A DNA stretch of 18,189 nucleotides, from the NCBI GenBank assembly GCA_014380825.1, contig JACMJD010000230.1:1-18189 (forward strand). Reading direction: 5' to 3'. Origin of the DNA: Phycisphaerae bacterium. GTDB lineage: Bacteria; Planctomycetota; Phycisphaerae; Tepidisphaerales; Tepidisphaeraceae. The notes under the pieces are model-generated. The model saw only the letters and a list, made by a program, of their open reading frames with translations, searched no databases and had not been told where the DNA came from. A program made the translations under genes and the position numbers. Of this stretch, positions 1-7,291 are shown one piece after another; the first letter of the stretch is position 1; every line of letters starts with the position of its first letter.

Positions 1-921
1 ATGCGGCGCGTGATCGGAGGCGAGGCAATCGATCGTGCCGTCCTTCACGCCTTCGATGCACGCCTTTACATCAGTGGCAGTTCGCAACGGAGGGTTCATC
101 TTGAAGTTCGTGTCGTACGATCGGCAGCTCTCATCGGTCAGCAACAGATGATGCGGCGCGACTTCGCACGTGACGTGTTTCAGCCCATCGCGTTTCGCGC
201 GGCGCATCAGCTCGACACTCCACGCCGTCGAAATGTGCTGCACATGATAGCGGCACCCGATCGTGCGATTCAGCAGCAGGTCGCGCGCGATCATCAACTG
301 CTCGGCCTCGGCGGGAATTCCGGGTAGACCGAGAACGGTCGACACCAACCCCGCATGCATCGCCCCGCCACCGAGCGATGGATCTTCGCAATGCTGCATG
401 ATCAGGCCATCGAACATCCGGATGTATTGAAGCGCCTTGCGCATGACCGACGGGTCCGCTACGCCGACGCCGTCGTCACTGAACGCGATCGCCCCGCGCT
501 GATGCATCGACACCAGCTCGGCCAGCTCTTTCCCCTCGCGCGCTTTGGTGATCGCGCCGATCGGAATGACATCGCTCAGGCCGATTCGCTGCGACTCGCG
601 TCGAACGAATTCGATCTGCGCCTCGTTGTCCAGCGCCGGCTTCGTGTTCGGCATGCAACAAACTGTCGTGAACCCGCCGCGCACAGCAGACGTGGCCCCC
701 GACACGATCGTCTCCTCCTCCTCCTCCCCCGGCTCGCGAAAATGCACGTGAATGTCGATCAGGCCGGGTGTGACGTAGCAACCAGAGGCGTCGATGATGC
801 GATCGGCCTTTGGACTAGCGGCAGCAGCAATCTTACCATCGCGGATCAACAGGTCACCGCGTCGCTGAAGCCTTTGCGACGCATCGAGGATCGTGCCGTT
901 TTGAATGAGAACTGATGACAA
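1..921 (-). CDS. pyrC: Dihydroorotase, C-terminus cut by window edge
   Basis: Zinc amidohydrolase that interconverts N-carbamoyl-L-aspartate and dihydroorotate, third step of UMP synthesis, cytosolic. 307 residues are present; the last ~100-120 of a normal ~425-residue protein lie off the left edge. Visible motifs run in family order: GLIDIHVHFREPG near residue 55 (metal-binding HxH and substrate Arg), MPNTKPAL, FSDDG (bridging Asp), QHCED and HVQHIST (metal His), and ASDHAPH at the very edge (catalytic Asp, residue 303). This is the type I/bacillary class. The start is taken as TTG at 921-919, because an AAAGG lies 8 bases upstream and the frame opens directly after the stop of the preceding gene (4-base gap); no ATG fits. 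It is the last visible gene of the pyrR-pyrB-unknown-pyrC operon. Identity is secure; the start is likely. Confidence 0.95.
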   Translation of the reverse strand, partial: MSSVLIQNGTILDASQRLQRRGDLLIRDGKIAAAASPKADRIIDASGCYVTPGLIDIHVHFREPGEEEEETIVSGATSAVRGGFTTVCCMPNTKPALDNEAQIEFVRRESQRIGLSDVIPIGAITKAREGKELAELVSMHQRGAIAFSDDGVGVADPSVMRKALQYIRMFDGLIMQHCEDPSLGGGAMHAGLVSTVLGLPGIPAEAEQLMIARDLLLNRTIGCRYHVQHISTAWSVELMRRAKRDGLKHVTCEVAPHHLLLTDESCRSYDTNFKMNPPLRTATDVKACIEGVKDGTIDCLASDHAPH

Positions 922-925
922 TTGT

Positions 926-1345
926 TCAGCCTTTCGAACTTCGCAACCAGTCTTCGTAGAAGGCGCGCTGTTCCGCTCGCGTACCGACGAGTTCGGGCGG
1001 CGCTTCATCGAAGGTTTCGACAAGGTGATTGGTATCAGCAGGTCGCCCAGGTTCCAGCACATACAGCCGCCAACCGCCACCCATGTCTCGAGCCATTCCG
1101 GATGCCCATGCATCGCGGCGCGACCCTTGACAGAGCACACGCCATCCAAGCTGCTCGACCTCACCTCGAAGGAGTCTTAGGCAATCAAGGGGATCGAACC
1201 CCTCGCACGACCAAGCTTCACCTTGCCATACGTTTACAGTGAGTCGTGATTGGCGATCCGGGAGTTCTTCGATCGCGGCTTGCAAGAGATGCCGAGCATT
1301 GGCTGGATCGAGCAACGTGAGTGAGAATTGCGTCATCGCCCTCAA
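926..1345 (-). CDS. Hypothetical protein embedded in pyr operon
   Basis: 139 residues, soluble, no signal peptide or membrane segment; I do not recognise the family. The protein looks genuinely coded: mixed alpha/beta composition, with a dense stretch GWRVLCQGSRRDAWASGM followed by MGGG and a C-terminal part rich in Glu and Pro ending in FYEDWL. The start given is TTG at 1345-1343, which overlaps the pyrB stop as TTGA. An in-frame ATG at 1336 is the alternative and would give 136 residues. It is followed 4 bases later by the pyrC start. This coupling on both sides says it is made together with PyrB and PyrC. A role in the pathway (for example binding a PyrB/PyrC complex) is only a guess from position; it could equally be an unrelated passenger. 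Confidence 0.8.
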   Translation of the reverse strand: MRAMTQFSLTLLDPANARHLLQAAIEELPDRQSRLTVNVWQGEAWSCEGFDPLDCLRLLRGEVEQLGWRVLCQGSRRDAWASGMARDMGGGWRLYVLEPGRPADTNHLVETFDEAPPELVGTRAEQRAFYEDWLRSSKG

Positions 1346-2289
1346 TCCCCCGCCTGCGACACCAGATACATCACCGCCATGCGCACGGCTAACCCGTTTG
1401 TCACCTGTGTCAGAATTCCGCTTTGTGGGCCATCTGCGATGTCGGATTGGATTTCAATTCCCCTGTTCATTGGACCGGGGTGCATGATGAAGCAGTCTTT
1501 TTTACATTTCTGAAAACGGTCCCAAGTTAGACCGAATCGCGCGGTGAATTCTCTGACGCTGGGGAAGGCTGCGGACTTCATCCGCTCGTTTTGAACGCGG
1601 AGCATTTGGATCACATCAACCTCGCCGATCACGTCGTCCAGGTTGTGACACAGCCGCGCACCGAGGGATTCGAACGCCTTTGGCAGTAGCGTTGGCGGCG
1701 CGACCAAAATCACTTCCGCGCCGAGCTTCTTCAGGCCCCAAAGATCCGATCGCGCGACGCGCGAGTTCGCGATGTCGCCCACGATCGCGACTTTCAATCC
1801 TTCAATTCGGCCAAGTCGTTCGCGGATGGTGTAGAGGTCGAGCAGGCCCTGCGTAGGGTGTTCGTGCGCGCCGTCGCCGGCGTTGATGATGCTGCATTTC
1901 ATTGTGCGCGCTAACACCTGCGCAGCTCCCGCGGCTTTGTGTCGCAGCACGAGGATGTCGATCCCCATCGCCTCGATCGTGCGGGCGGTGTCGATCAGCG
2001 TTTCACCCTTGTTGGTGCTGCTGGTTTTCTCGGAGAAGTCGATCACGTCCGCGCTCATGCGCTGAGCTGCCAGCGCGAAGCTGGTGCGGGTGCGGGTGGA
2101 ATCTTCGAAGAACGCGTTGACGACCACTCGGCCACGCAGCGCGGGAACCTTCTTTACACTGCGCGTCGAGACTTCCTTGAACGTATCGGCCGTGTCGAGC
2201 ACGAAGCGGATTTCGTCGGCCGACAGCTCTTCCAAGCCAAGCAGGTGCTTGCGCGTCCAGACGATCGTGTTGTCCGCAGTAGTGGTCAT
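1342..2289 (-). CDS. pyrB: Aspartate carbamoyltransferase catalytic chain
   Basis: Condenses carbamoyl phosphate with L-aspartate to N-carbamoyl-aspartate, the committed step of pyrimidine synthesis; cytosolic trimer in the family. 315 residues is the usual length. The carbamoyl-phosphate loop FFEDSTRTRTSF lies at residues 60-71, the mobile-loop lysine in STNKGET at about residue 94, AHEHPTQGLLDLY at 141-153, then GDIANSRVARS, and the aspartate-binding HPGPMNRGIEI near the C-terminus. All active-site motifs are intact. The ATG at 2289 overlaps the pyrR stop by 4 bases (ATGA), and its own stop overlaps the next start, so expression is translationally coupled. No pyrI regulatory chain or inactive pyrC-like partner is seen in the window. 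Control is expected through PyrR, the first gene of the operon. Confidence 0.97.
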   Translation of the reverse strand: MTTTADNTIVWTRKHLLGLEELSADEIRFVLDTADTFKEVSTRSVKKVPALRGRVVVNAFFEDSTRTRTSFALAAQRMSADVIDFSEKTSSTNKGETLIDTARTIEAMGIDILVLRHKAAGAAQVLARTMKCSIINAGDGAHEHPTQGLLDLYTIRERLGRIEGLKVAIVGDIANSRVARSDLWGLKKLGAEVILVAPPTLLPKAFESLGARLCHNLDDVIGEVDVIQMLRVQNERMKSAAFPSVREFTARFGLTWDRFQKCKKDCFIMHPGPMNRGIEIQSDIADGPQSGILTQVTNGLAVRMAVMYLVSQAGD

Positions 2290-2825
2290 GGTGCATTTCG
2301 CAGGCCGACGATGATCTCGTCGGTGCCGTCGTTCTCGATGAGTTTTACTTTGACGCGTTGGTCGCGCGGCAACTCGCCGAGCGTGAGCGAACAGAAGTCG
2401 GGATGGATCGGCAGCTCGCGTCCGCCGCGATCGACGAGCACCGCAAGCCGGATTACGCTCGGTCGGCCGAAGTCAGAAAGCTGATGCAGCGCCGCCCGCA
2501 CCGTTCGGCCAGTGAAGAGCACATCGTCGACCAGCACCATCGGCACGCCGTCGATATGCATGTTGAGGTTTGTCGGCTTCACGAGCGGCAGCGGGCCGAT
2601 CTCGCTGAGATCGTCGCGATACAGCGTGATGTCCAGTGCGCCGCGACCGATCTGGTGGAGGCCGCGCTCTTTCAGCGCCGGCTCGATCCGTGCCGCAAGC
2701 GTCTCGCCGCGCGTGCGGATGCCGACAAGGTTCAGTTTTGAATTCGATTGAAATTCAGAAGCGATTCGTTCAACGAGCTCGTCGATGAATCGACGGACAG
2801 TGACGGAGTCGTACTGGTTCGGCAT
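2286..2825 (-). CDS. pyrR: PyrR bifunctional regulator / uracil phosphoribosyltransferase
   Basis: 179 residues, family length. In Bacillus-type systems PyrR binds pyr mRNA when UMP is high and promotes attenuation or blocks translation; it also has weak uracil phosphoribosyltransferase activity. The PRPP-binding loop VLVDDVLFTGRTVRAAL is at residues 97-113, preceded by GIRTRGETLA at 35-44 and the dimer/RNA-side segment GALDITLYRDDL at 62-73. The frame is open further upstream, but that extension is Ser/Arg-rich antisense noise, so the ATG at 2825 (MPNQYDSV) is chosen. No Shine-Dalgarno precedes it; a promoter-like element ends only 11 bases upstream, so the mRNA may be almost leaderless. That leaves little room for a classical PyrR-binding leader on this transcript, an oddity noted under findings. 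First gene of the pyr operon. Confidence 0.95.
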   Translation of the reverse strand: MPNQYDSVTVRRFIDELVERIASEFQSNSKLNLVGIRTRGETLAARIEPALKERGLHQIGRGALDITLYRDDLSEIGPLPLVKPTNLNMHIDGVPMVLVDDVLFTGRTVRAALHQLSDFGRPSVIRLAVLVDRGGRELPIHPDFCSLTLGELPRDQRVKVKLIENDGTDEIIVGLRNAP

Positions 2826-2836
2826 CGCGAACGCGG

Positions 2837-2865
2837 AAAATACGGGAAGCGCGCGGAAACGACAA
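2837..2865 (-). promoter_or_regulatory. Possible sigma70-like promoter of pyr operon
   Basis: On the minus strand TTGTCG (4 of 6 to the -35 consensus), a 17-base spacer and TATTTT (4 of 6 to the -10 consensus) lie just before pyrR. The -10 ends 11 bases before the ATG, predicting a 5' leader of only a few bases. It sits downstream of the rpmA terminator, which makes an independent promoter necessary somewhere in this gap. Pattern match only. Confidence 0.3.
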
Positions 2866-2877
2866 ATTAAAGACGCG

Positions 2878-2906
2878 CCACGAAGGCACGAAGGAAGCAC
2901 GAAGAA
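2878..2906. repeat. Short CACGAAG tandem repeats in the rpmA-pyrR gap
   Basis: Three copies of the octamer (C/G)CACGAAG start at 2878, 2886 and 2897, spaced 8 and 11 bases apart, followed by AATT. They lie in a 166-base gene gap between the rpmA terminator and the pyr promoter candidate. Similar CACGAAG-type strings occur, as far as I recall, in intergenic DNA of planctomycetes and relatives, so this may be one copy of a dispersed element rather than an operator. Confidence 0.5.
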
Positions 2907-2930
2907 TTCTGGAGGCGAAGACCAGCGCGC

Positions 2931-2969
2931 AAGGAAAAGGCACGAGCGAATCGGCGTGTCGCTCGTGCC
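2931..2969 (-). terminator. Intrinsic terminator of rpmA
   Basis: A perfect 10-bp GC-rich stem (GGCACGAGCG at 2939-2948 with CGCTCGTGCC at 2960-2969), 11-base loop, followed on the minus strand by TTTTCCTT. It lies 22 bases after the rpmA stop. This is a textbook rho-independent terminator and separates rpmA from the pyr operon. Confidence 0.85.
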
Positions 2970-2991
2970 CTTGAAAGTCGAATCAACTAAA

Positions 2992-3249
2992 CTACTTCGT
3001 CGCCGCGGCCACTTCATCGCGGACGTGGACCTTGCGGCCCTGGAACTCGACGATGCCGTCCTTGAGGGCGAAAATCGTGTAATCCTTGCCGAGGCCGACG
3101 TTGAAGCCGGGGTGGTATTGCGTGCCGCGCTGACGGACGATGATCCCGCCCGCCGGGACAAACGCGCCGCCGTAGACTTTGATCCCGCGATACTGCGGGT
3201 TGCTGTCGCGGCCGTTGCGGGTGGAACCTTGACCCTTTTTATGTGCCAT
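2992..3249 (-). CDS. rpmA: 50S ribosomal protein L27
   Basis: 85 residues, normal for bacterial L27, a basic protein near the peptidyl-transferase centre. The hallmark N-terminus [19 protein letters not shown] is complete, so no N-terminal propeptide as in Firmicutes. The conserved core [13 protein letters not shown] followed by [13 protein letters not shown] is present. A TTAGGTGA Shine-Dalgarno sits 5 bases before the ATG. The stretch after SNPQ reads YRGIKVYGG rather than the usual R-x-L-G-V-K-x-x-GG, a mild lineage variant. Usually rpmA follows rplU and precedes obg; here the upstream neighbour is a divergent unrelated gene and downstream is the pyr operon, so it is expressed alone with its own terminator. 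Confidence 0.97.
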   Translation of the reverse strand: MAHKKGQGSTRNGRDSNPQYRGIKVYGGAFVPAGGIIVRQRGTQYHPGFNVGLGKDYTIFALKDGIVEFQGRKVHVRDEVAAATK

Positions 3250-3279
3250 ATATCACCTAACTCTTAAGACGAAGTTTGA

Positions 3280-3298
3280 CCCGATCGGTTCGATCGGG
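3280..3298. promoter_or_regulatory. Palindrome upstream of rpmA
   Basis: Perfect 8-bp inverted repeat CCCGATCG / CGATCGGG with a GTT centre, 31 bases before the rpmA ATG in the gap between divergent genes. It could be an operator or a hairpin in the rpmA 5' leader, where ribosomal proteins are often autoregulated. No protein or RNA target is identified. Confidence 0.35.
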
Positions 3299-3391
3299 GC
3301 GGCGAAAAGTACTCGAAAACGGCGACCGCTGCAAGCGTACGCGAATCCTGTCCGATTCGACGCCGCAGCGTCCGGATATTCTAGGATGCCC

Positions 3392-4354
3392 ATGACCGAA
3401 GCCGCCACCGAAACTTCGCGCATCGATCTGAAGGAACTATCCCGCGACGCGTGCTATCGCTGCGATTACGACCTGACCGGCATCGCCAACGATCAGGCCT
3501 GTCCGGAGTGTGGATTGCTGGCCGAACGCAGCCGGCGCGTGACGGATGAGTTGCACGATACGCGACCGAAGTGGCTGAGCCGTTTGTCGCTGGGTGCAAA
3601 ACTGCTTATGGCCGGATTGATTCTCGGATCTGTCTGGCCGATTACCATCGACTTCATCCAGCAACAAATTTACGCCTTCATCGTCGCGAGCGGCAGAACT
3701 CCCTGGTGGCTGAGCCCATTCGGATACGACATCATCCCCTGGGCCGGATTCGATTTTGCCGTCATCCTCTTCGTCGTTGGCATCTGGTTTTTAACCGGTC
3801 GCGAGCGATACGGCCCGGCAGACGACGACGACCGCGCTCGTCGGAATGCGTTGCGCGTGGCGTCACTCGCGCCGTTGGTGGCGGTTCTCATCCTCCACAT
3901 TACTGTTTGGTGGATCACGCGCAATCTGTTCCGGCGCCCGCGGCTCACGAGCGAAGCCACCGCACTGTGGGCGATTTTCTGGACATTGATCTCATGTGCT
4001 TCAATCGTCGTTCCGCTCTTGCTCTTCCGCCAGCTTCGGTCGTTGGCAGTGCGAGCGCATAGCGCGCATCTGGCAGAGCACTGCTCGATCGTCGGAATTG
4101 GCGGCTCCGGCTCGCTCGTATTTCTCCTGTTCGTACTGCTGTCGTTCGCGTATCCACAACAACTAGGCCTACCGAAGGATTGGTCGATACGGTCCAATCC
4201 GGCGCTCATCGCCTTGCTTACGGGGAAAGTTGGGTCGGTATTGTTCCTCCTTTGGAGTCTGTATCTTCTGATCCGTTTCACGATCTCGTTTCACTTCGCC
4301 GCAAAGGCGTTGCATCTGAAGTGGAACCGCGATGATCGTTCGATCGCGATCTGA
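3392..4354 (+). CDS. Zinc-ribbon multi-pass membrane protein, function unknown
   Basis: 320 residues. Residues ~20-41 form a four-Cys zinc ribbon, CYRCDYDL then CPECGL, in a soluble N-terminal domain. After a short linker come about six hydrophobic segments (roughly residues 69-88, 120-136, 154-175, 190-210, 231-249 and 278-298), so it is an integral membrane protein with a cytoplasmic zinc ribbon. Small proteins of this plan are common in planctomycetes and have no assigned function that I know. Two in-frame ATGs lie at 3386 and 3392; the second is preferred because AGGA lies 5 bases before it, whereas the first overlaps that site. It converges on the dipeptidyl peptidase gene with no bases between the two stop codons, and no terminator is visible between them. 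Confidence 0.85.
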   Translation: MTEAATETSRIDLKELSRDACYRCDYDLTGIANDQACPECGLLAERSRRVTDELHDTRPKWLSRLSLGAKLLMAGLILGSVWPITIDFIQQQIYAFIVASGRTPWWLSPFGYDIIPWAGFDFAVILFVVGIWFLTGRERYGPADDDDRARRNALRVASLAPLVAVLILHITVWWITRNLFRRPRLTSEATALWAIFWTLISCASIVVPLLLFRQLRSLAVRAHSAHLAEHCSIVGIGGSGSLVFLLFVLLSFAYPQQLGLPKDWSIRSNPALIALLTGKVGSVLFLLWSLYLLIRFTISFHFAAKALHLKWNRDDRSIAI

Positions 4355-6592
4355 TCACTTCGGCTCGCCGAGATGTTGTTTGAAGAATTCAACGGTCCGC
4401 TTGTGCGTCGCGATGATCACCGCCGGGTCGCGCACCGAATGCGTGAAGCCGGCGAGCGGTAAGAACTCGAAGTTCTTTCCGGCACGCGTGAGCGCATCGC
4501 AGATCTTCAGGCTGTGCATGAAGTAGACGTTGTCGTCCGCGGTGCCGTGGATGAGCAGCAGCGGGACGGATAGATCCTTCGCCCAGGTCAACACGTTGCA
4601 CGCTTGATACCCTTCGGTGTTCTGATCGGGCAGGCCGAGATAGCGCTCGGTGTAGTGCGTGTCGTAATCCGCGAAATCGGCAACGGGCGCGCCGGCGACG
4701 CCGCATTTGAAAATGTCCGGCCGGCGCATCGTGGCCATGGCGGTGAAATATCCGCCGAAGCTCCAGCCGGTGATGCCGGCGCGCGTCATGTCCATCTCCG
4801 GATATTTCTGCGCCAAGGCCGTGAGCGCTTCGACCTGATCGTCCAGTGGCTTGTCGATGAAATTCTTGCTGGTCGCGCGTTCCCATTCCCGCCCCCGCCC
4901 CGGTGTGCCGCGGCCGTCGATCTTCACGATGATGAACCCCTGATCCGCCAGCCATTGCTCGTCGAGGTAAGAATCGCGAGACGACGACACGACAATCCCG
5001 TGCGGGCCGCCGTAAACCGAAACGATCACCGGGTATTTTTTCGATGAGTCGAATTTGCGTGGACGGACGATGGCCGCGTTGAATCGCTTTTCACCGACAT
5101 TCGTCAGCTCAAACTTCGAGACGAGGTTCGGCTCTTCGCAAACCGATTTCAACGATCCGAGCCGTCTCCCATCCACTGTCTGTACGTCCCACGCGCTACT
5201 GCTCGACTCCGTGGCGGAAGACAGCACGATCATTCTGTGATCCTTCGAAAACACCGCCCCGAAATGCCCCGCGCCTTTTGTCATCGGTTCGAGTGCAGAT
5301 GCGCCCGGTTTCAACGGAATGCGAACGACATGCGATTGCGTCGGATCGGTCGTCGCGCTGACGTAAACGAATCCTCCGTCCTGGTCGACGTCCACCACAT
5401 CGCGCAGACCCAGTTCAGATTTGGTCAGCGTCTCGATCAACGTTCCATCGCGGCCGCGCAGTTCCAGTTGCCATGCCCCGCCGCGCTCGGTCATCCAGAG
5501 AAATCCGCTGCCGTCGTCGAGCCATTTCGGACAAGACTGGGCGAGGTTCAGCCACGCGGGATCGGTTTCGCTGAGCAGCGTAGTCGTCGCGCCGCTTTCA
5601 GTGTCGACCGAGAGCACGGCCTCTTCCGTCTGTGTCCGATTTTGTATGACGATCGTCAGCGGCGCATTCTTCGACCAGCGAACCGTGGCTAGATACGGAT
5701 ATTTCGCGCGATCCCAATTCACCCACGTCGTCTCGCCGCCCGTGGACGAAATGATGCCGAGCTTCACCTCCGCGTTGGTCTTCCCCGCGCGCGGGTACGG
5801 CCAGCTCTGCGGTTTCTTTGATGAATCGGCCGGGTCGGCGATGTGAAATTGTTCCAGCCCGCTCGTGTCGTTCTGTTGATAAGCGATCTTCGCCCCGTCC
5901 GGGGAAAACCAGAACCCGTTGTGCCGCCCCATCTCTTCCTGTGCGACGAACTCGGCCAGGCCGTTGGAGATGTTCTCATTGCCGTCGCGCGTGAGCTGCG
6001 TTTGCGTTCCAGTCGCGAGATCGATCACGAACAAGTTGTTCTCGCGCACGCACGCGAGTTTGGTCCCGTCGCGCGAGAGTTGCGGATCGAGCGGATATCC
6101 GCCGTCGCCTTTTGTCTCGTCGACCCTCAGCGATTCTCGATCGATCTTGAACAGTCGCCCGGACAGCGGCACGAGAATGGTCCGCTGATCTTCCGACAAG
6201 CTGAACGACGCGATTCCGCGCGCGCCCGAGCGCATTCGCTCTCGCCGCGATAATTCTTCCGCGGTCAGCTTTTCCTCTGCGCCGGCGAGGATCTGTTCCG
6301 CGGTAAGGATCACGCGCTCGATGTTTGTGCTCGGATCAAACTCATACAAATCCTGCACGCGCGAGCGCGGCCCGGAGCGCAAAAATAGCACCTTATCACC
6401 GGCGAATTTTATGCTCACCGGTTTGCCCAGCGAGAACCGGTGCGTGGCTGCGTATTGCTCGAGGAACGCAATGTTCATGATTCGTGTTTCTCCAGCCATC
6501 AGCAGGCACGGCGTGAAAAGCGGTGTCAGAAAGACCGCGACGATGGCCGGAATTTGCAATTTGCGTGCGTGAACTTGGATATCAGTCAGCAT
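4355..6592 (-). CDS. Secreted dipeptidyl peptidase IV (peptidase family S9B)
   Basis: 745 residues. Cleaves N-terminal dipeptides, typically Xaa-Pro, from peptides outside the cytoplasm. Residues 1-34 look like a signal peptide with hydrophobic core IPAIVAVFLTPLFTPCLLM. A beta-propeller follows, with FVAQEEMGRHNGFWFSPDG where the Glu pair at ~219-220 anchors the substrate amino terminus; this marks an exopeptidase. The C-terminal alpha/beta hydrolase has GWSFGG (Ser ~611), HGTADDNV (Asp ~686) and GFTHSV (His ~718), spaced as in known DPP IV, so it should be active. The frame opens at 6673, but the ATG at 6592 is chosen because GGAGG sits 7 bases before it and the signal peptide starts there. 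Monocistronic by context: divergent from the RTX gene and convergent with the zinc-ribbon gene. Confidence 0.93.
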   Translation of the reverse strand: MLTDIQVHARKLQIPAIVAVFLTPLFTPCLLMAGETRIMNIAFLEQYAATHRFSLGKPVSIKFAGDKVLFLRSGPRSRVQDLYEFDPSTNIERVILTAEQILAGAEEKLTAEELSRRERMRSGARGIASFSLSEDQRTILVPLSGRLFKIDRESLRVDETKGDGGYPLDPQLSRDGTKLACVRENNLFVIDLATGTQTQLTRDGNENISNGLAEFVAQEEMGRHNGFWFSPDGAKIAYQQNDTSGLEQFHIADPADSSKKPQSWPYPRAGKTNAEVKLGIISSTGGETTWVNWDRAKYPYLATVRWSKNAPLTIVIQNRTQTEEAVLSVDTESGATTTLLSETDPAWLNLAQSCPKWLDDGSGFLWMTERGGAWQLELRGRDGTLIETLTKSELGLRDVVDVDQDGGFVYVSATTDPTQSHVVRIPLKPGASALEPMTKGAGHFGAVFSKDHRMIVLSSATESSSSAWDVQTVDGRRLGSLKSVCEEPNLVSKFELTNVGEKRFNAAIVRPRKFDSSKKYPVIVSVYGGPHGIVVSSSRDSYLDEQWLADQGFIIVKIDGRGTPGRGREWERATSKNFIDKPLDDQVEALTALAQKYPEMDMTRAGITGWSFGGYFTAMATMRRPDIFKCGVAGAPVADFADYDTHYTERYLGLPDQNTEGYQACNVLTWAKDLSVPLLLIHGTADDNVYFMHSLKICDALTRAGKNFEFLPLAGFTHSVRDPAVIIATHKRTVEFFKQHLGEPK

Positions 6593-6958
6593 CACTGCGC
6601 CTCCAGGAAATTCTGTCGGCGTATCATGCGTTGCAGACATGCATTGCACCATCAATTCGCCGCAGTGCGACACGTCATCCGAAAAACTTCTTTCGCCGAC
6701 CCGAATAAATGCTTGTGGCGGTGGTTTCCTGATGCGCTGCGTCGTTGCGGCTGTTCATCCGCGTAACGCGCATGCGCGGTGACGGTCGACGCACTACCGT
6801 TCGTCTGTTCATCGACGAGCACATCGCGTCTGGTGCACGCATTGCACGCCGCGACTGAATCCGAAACTTAAAGAGCTCGCCTAGCGCAGGCATCGGCGCG
6901 CCCTCTCGACAGGCGATCCTGTCCAGGCTCTCGGTACGCCTGCAGATTGGAATGGATT
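6593..6958. other. Divergent intergenic region between dipeptidyl peptidase and RTX gene
   Basis: 366 bases without a convincing gene. It must hold promoters for both flanking genes. It contains a perfect 12-base palindrome CGCGCATGCGCG at 6767-6778 near the middle, and two copies of GCATTGCAC at 6641 and 6839. A 72-codon open frame at 6675-6893 (minus) is Arg/Met-rich with no recognisable features and is not accepted as a gene. No clear -35/-10 pair could be assigned. Confidence 0.5.
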
Positions 6959-7291
6959 ATGTTCGCTTCGGAACTTCTCGAAGGCCGTCGACTCCTTTCC
7001 GTGAGCGTCAGATTCGATCCGACGTTCGGTACGCTCGACGTCGTCAGCAACGGGAAAGGAAACGAGATCCGCGTCACGATCGTCGAGGCGGAGCAGGCGC
7101 TGACCACTCCCCAACTTGCTCCAACGGCAGACCGTACTGCTCGCCACGGACCCTTCCTTCGGGGCGTCAGTGCCTACGACGGGATGAACCTGATCTTCAA
7201 CAGTTTTAGCGCGTCCCGGCGTCCGCTGACGTTCGCAACGTGCAGGTGCGCGGCAGCGAAGGCGCCGATCAGATCACGATTGTGTCCTTGA
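6959..7291 (+). pseudogene. N-terminal part of RTX-repeat protein, frameshifted
   Basis: The ATG at 6959 begins MFASELLEGRRLLSVSV, the planctomycetal LE-x-RRLLS N-terminal signature found at the start of many exported, calcium-binding repeat proteins of this phylum. Beta-rich sequence follows (VRFDPTFGTLDVVSNGKGN, then EIRVTIVEAE). Good coding sense holds to about NLIFNSFS near 7209; after that the frame turns into Arg/Cys-rich noise and stops at 7291. The continuing homologous protein lies in the next frame from about 7210, so this and the next entry are one gene broken by a -1 shift. No slippery heptamer is obvious at the junction, which argues against programmed frameshifting. Either a true mutation or a one-base sequencing/assembly loss would explain it. 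Confidence 0.65.

Noticed and set aside
355..915. Long plus-strand open frames (also 1-327) opposite pyrC
   Set aside because: They are antisense to a clear dihydroorotase with all motifs; Arg/His-rich composition is typical of shadow frames in GC-rich DNA.
1183..1206. T-arm-like string (GGGGTTCGATCCCC on the minus strand) suggesting a tRNA
   Set aside because: No acceptor, anticodon or D-arm around it, and it is coding for EGFDPLDC in the operon's unknown protein.
2826..3161. Upstream extension of the pyrR frame to 3161
   Set aside because: It crosses the rpmA terminator and rpmA itself and is Ser/Arg-rich; PyrR homology starts at the ATG at 2825.
6675..6893. 72-codon minus-strand frame between dipeptidyl peptidase and RTX gene
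   Set aside because: Arg/Met/Ser-rich, no start context or recognisable pattern; lies in a divergent promoter region.
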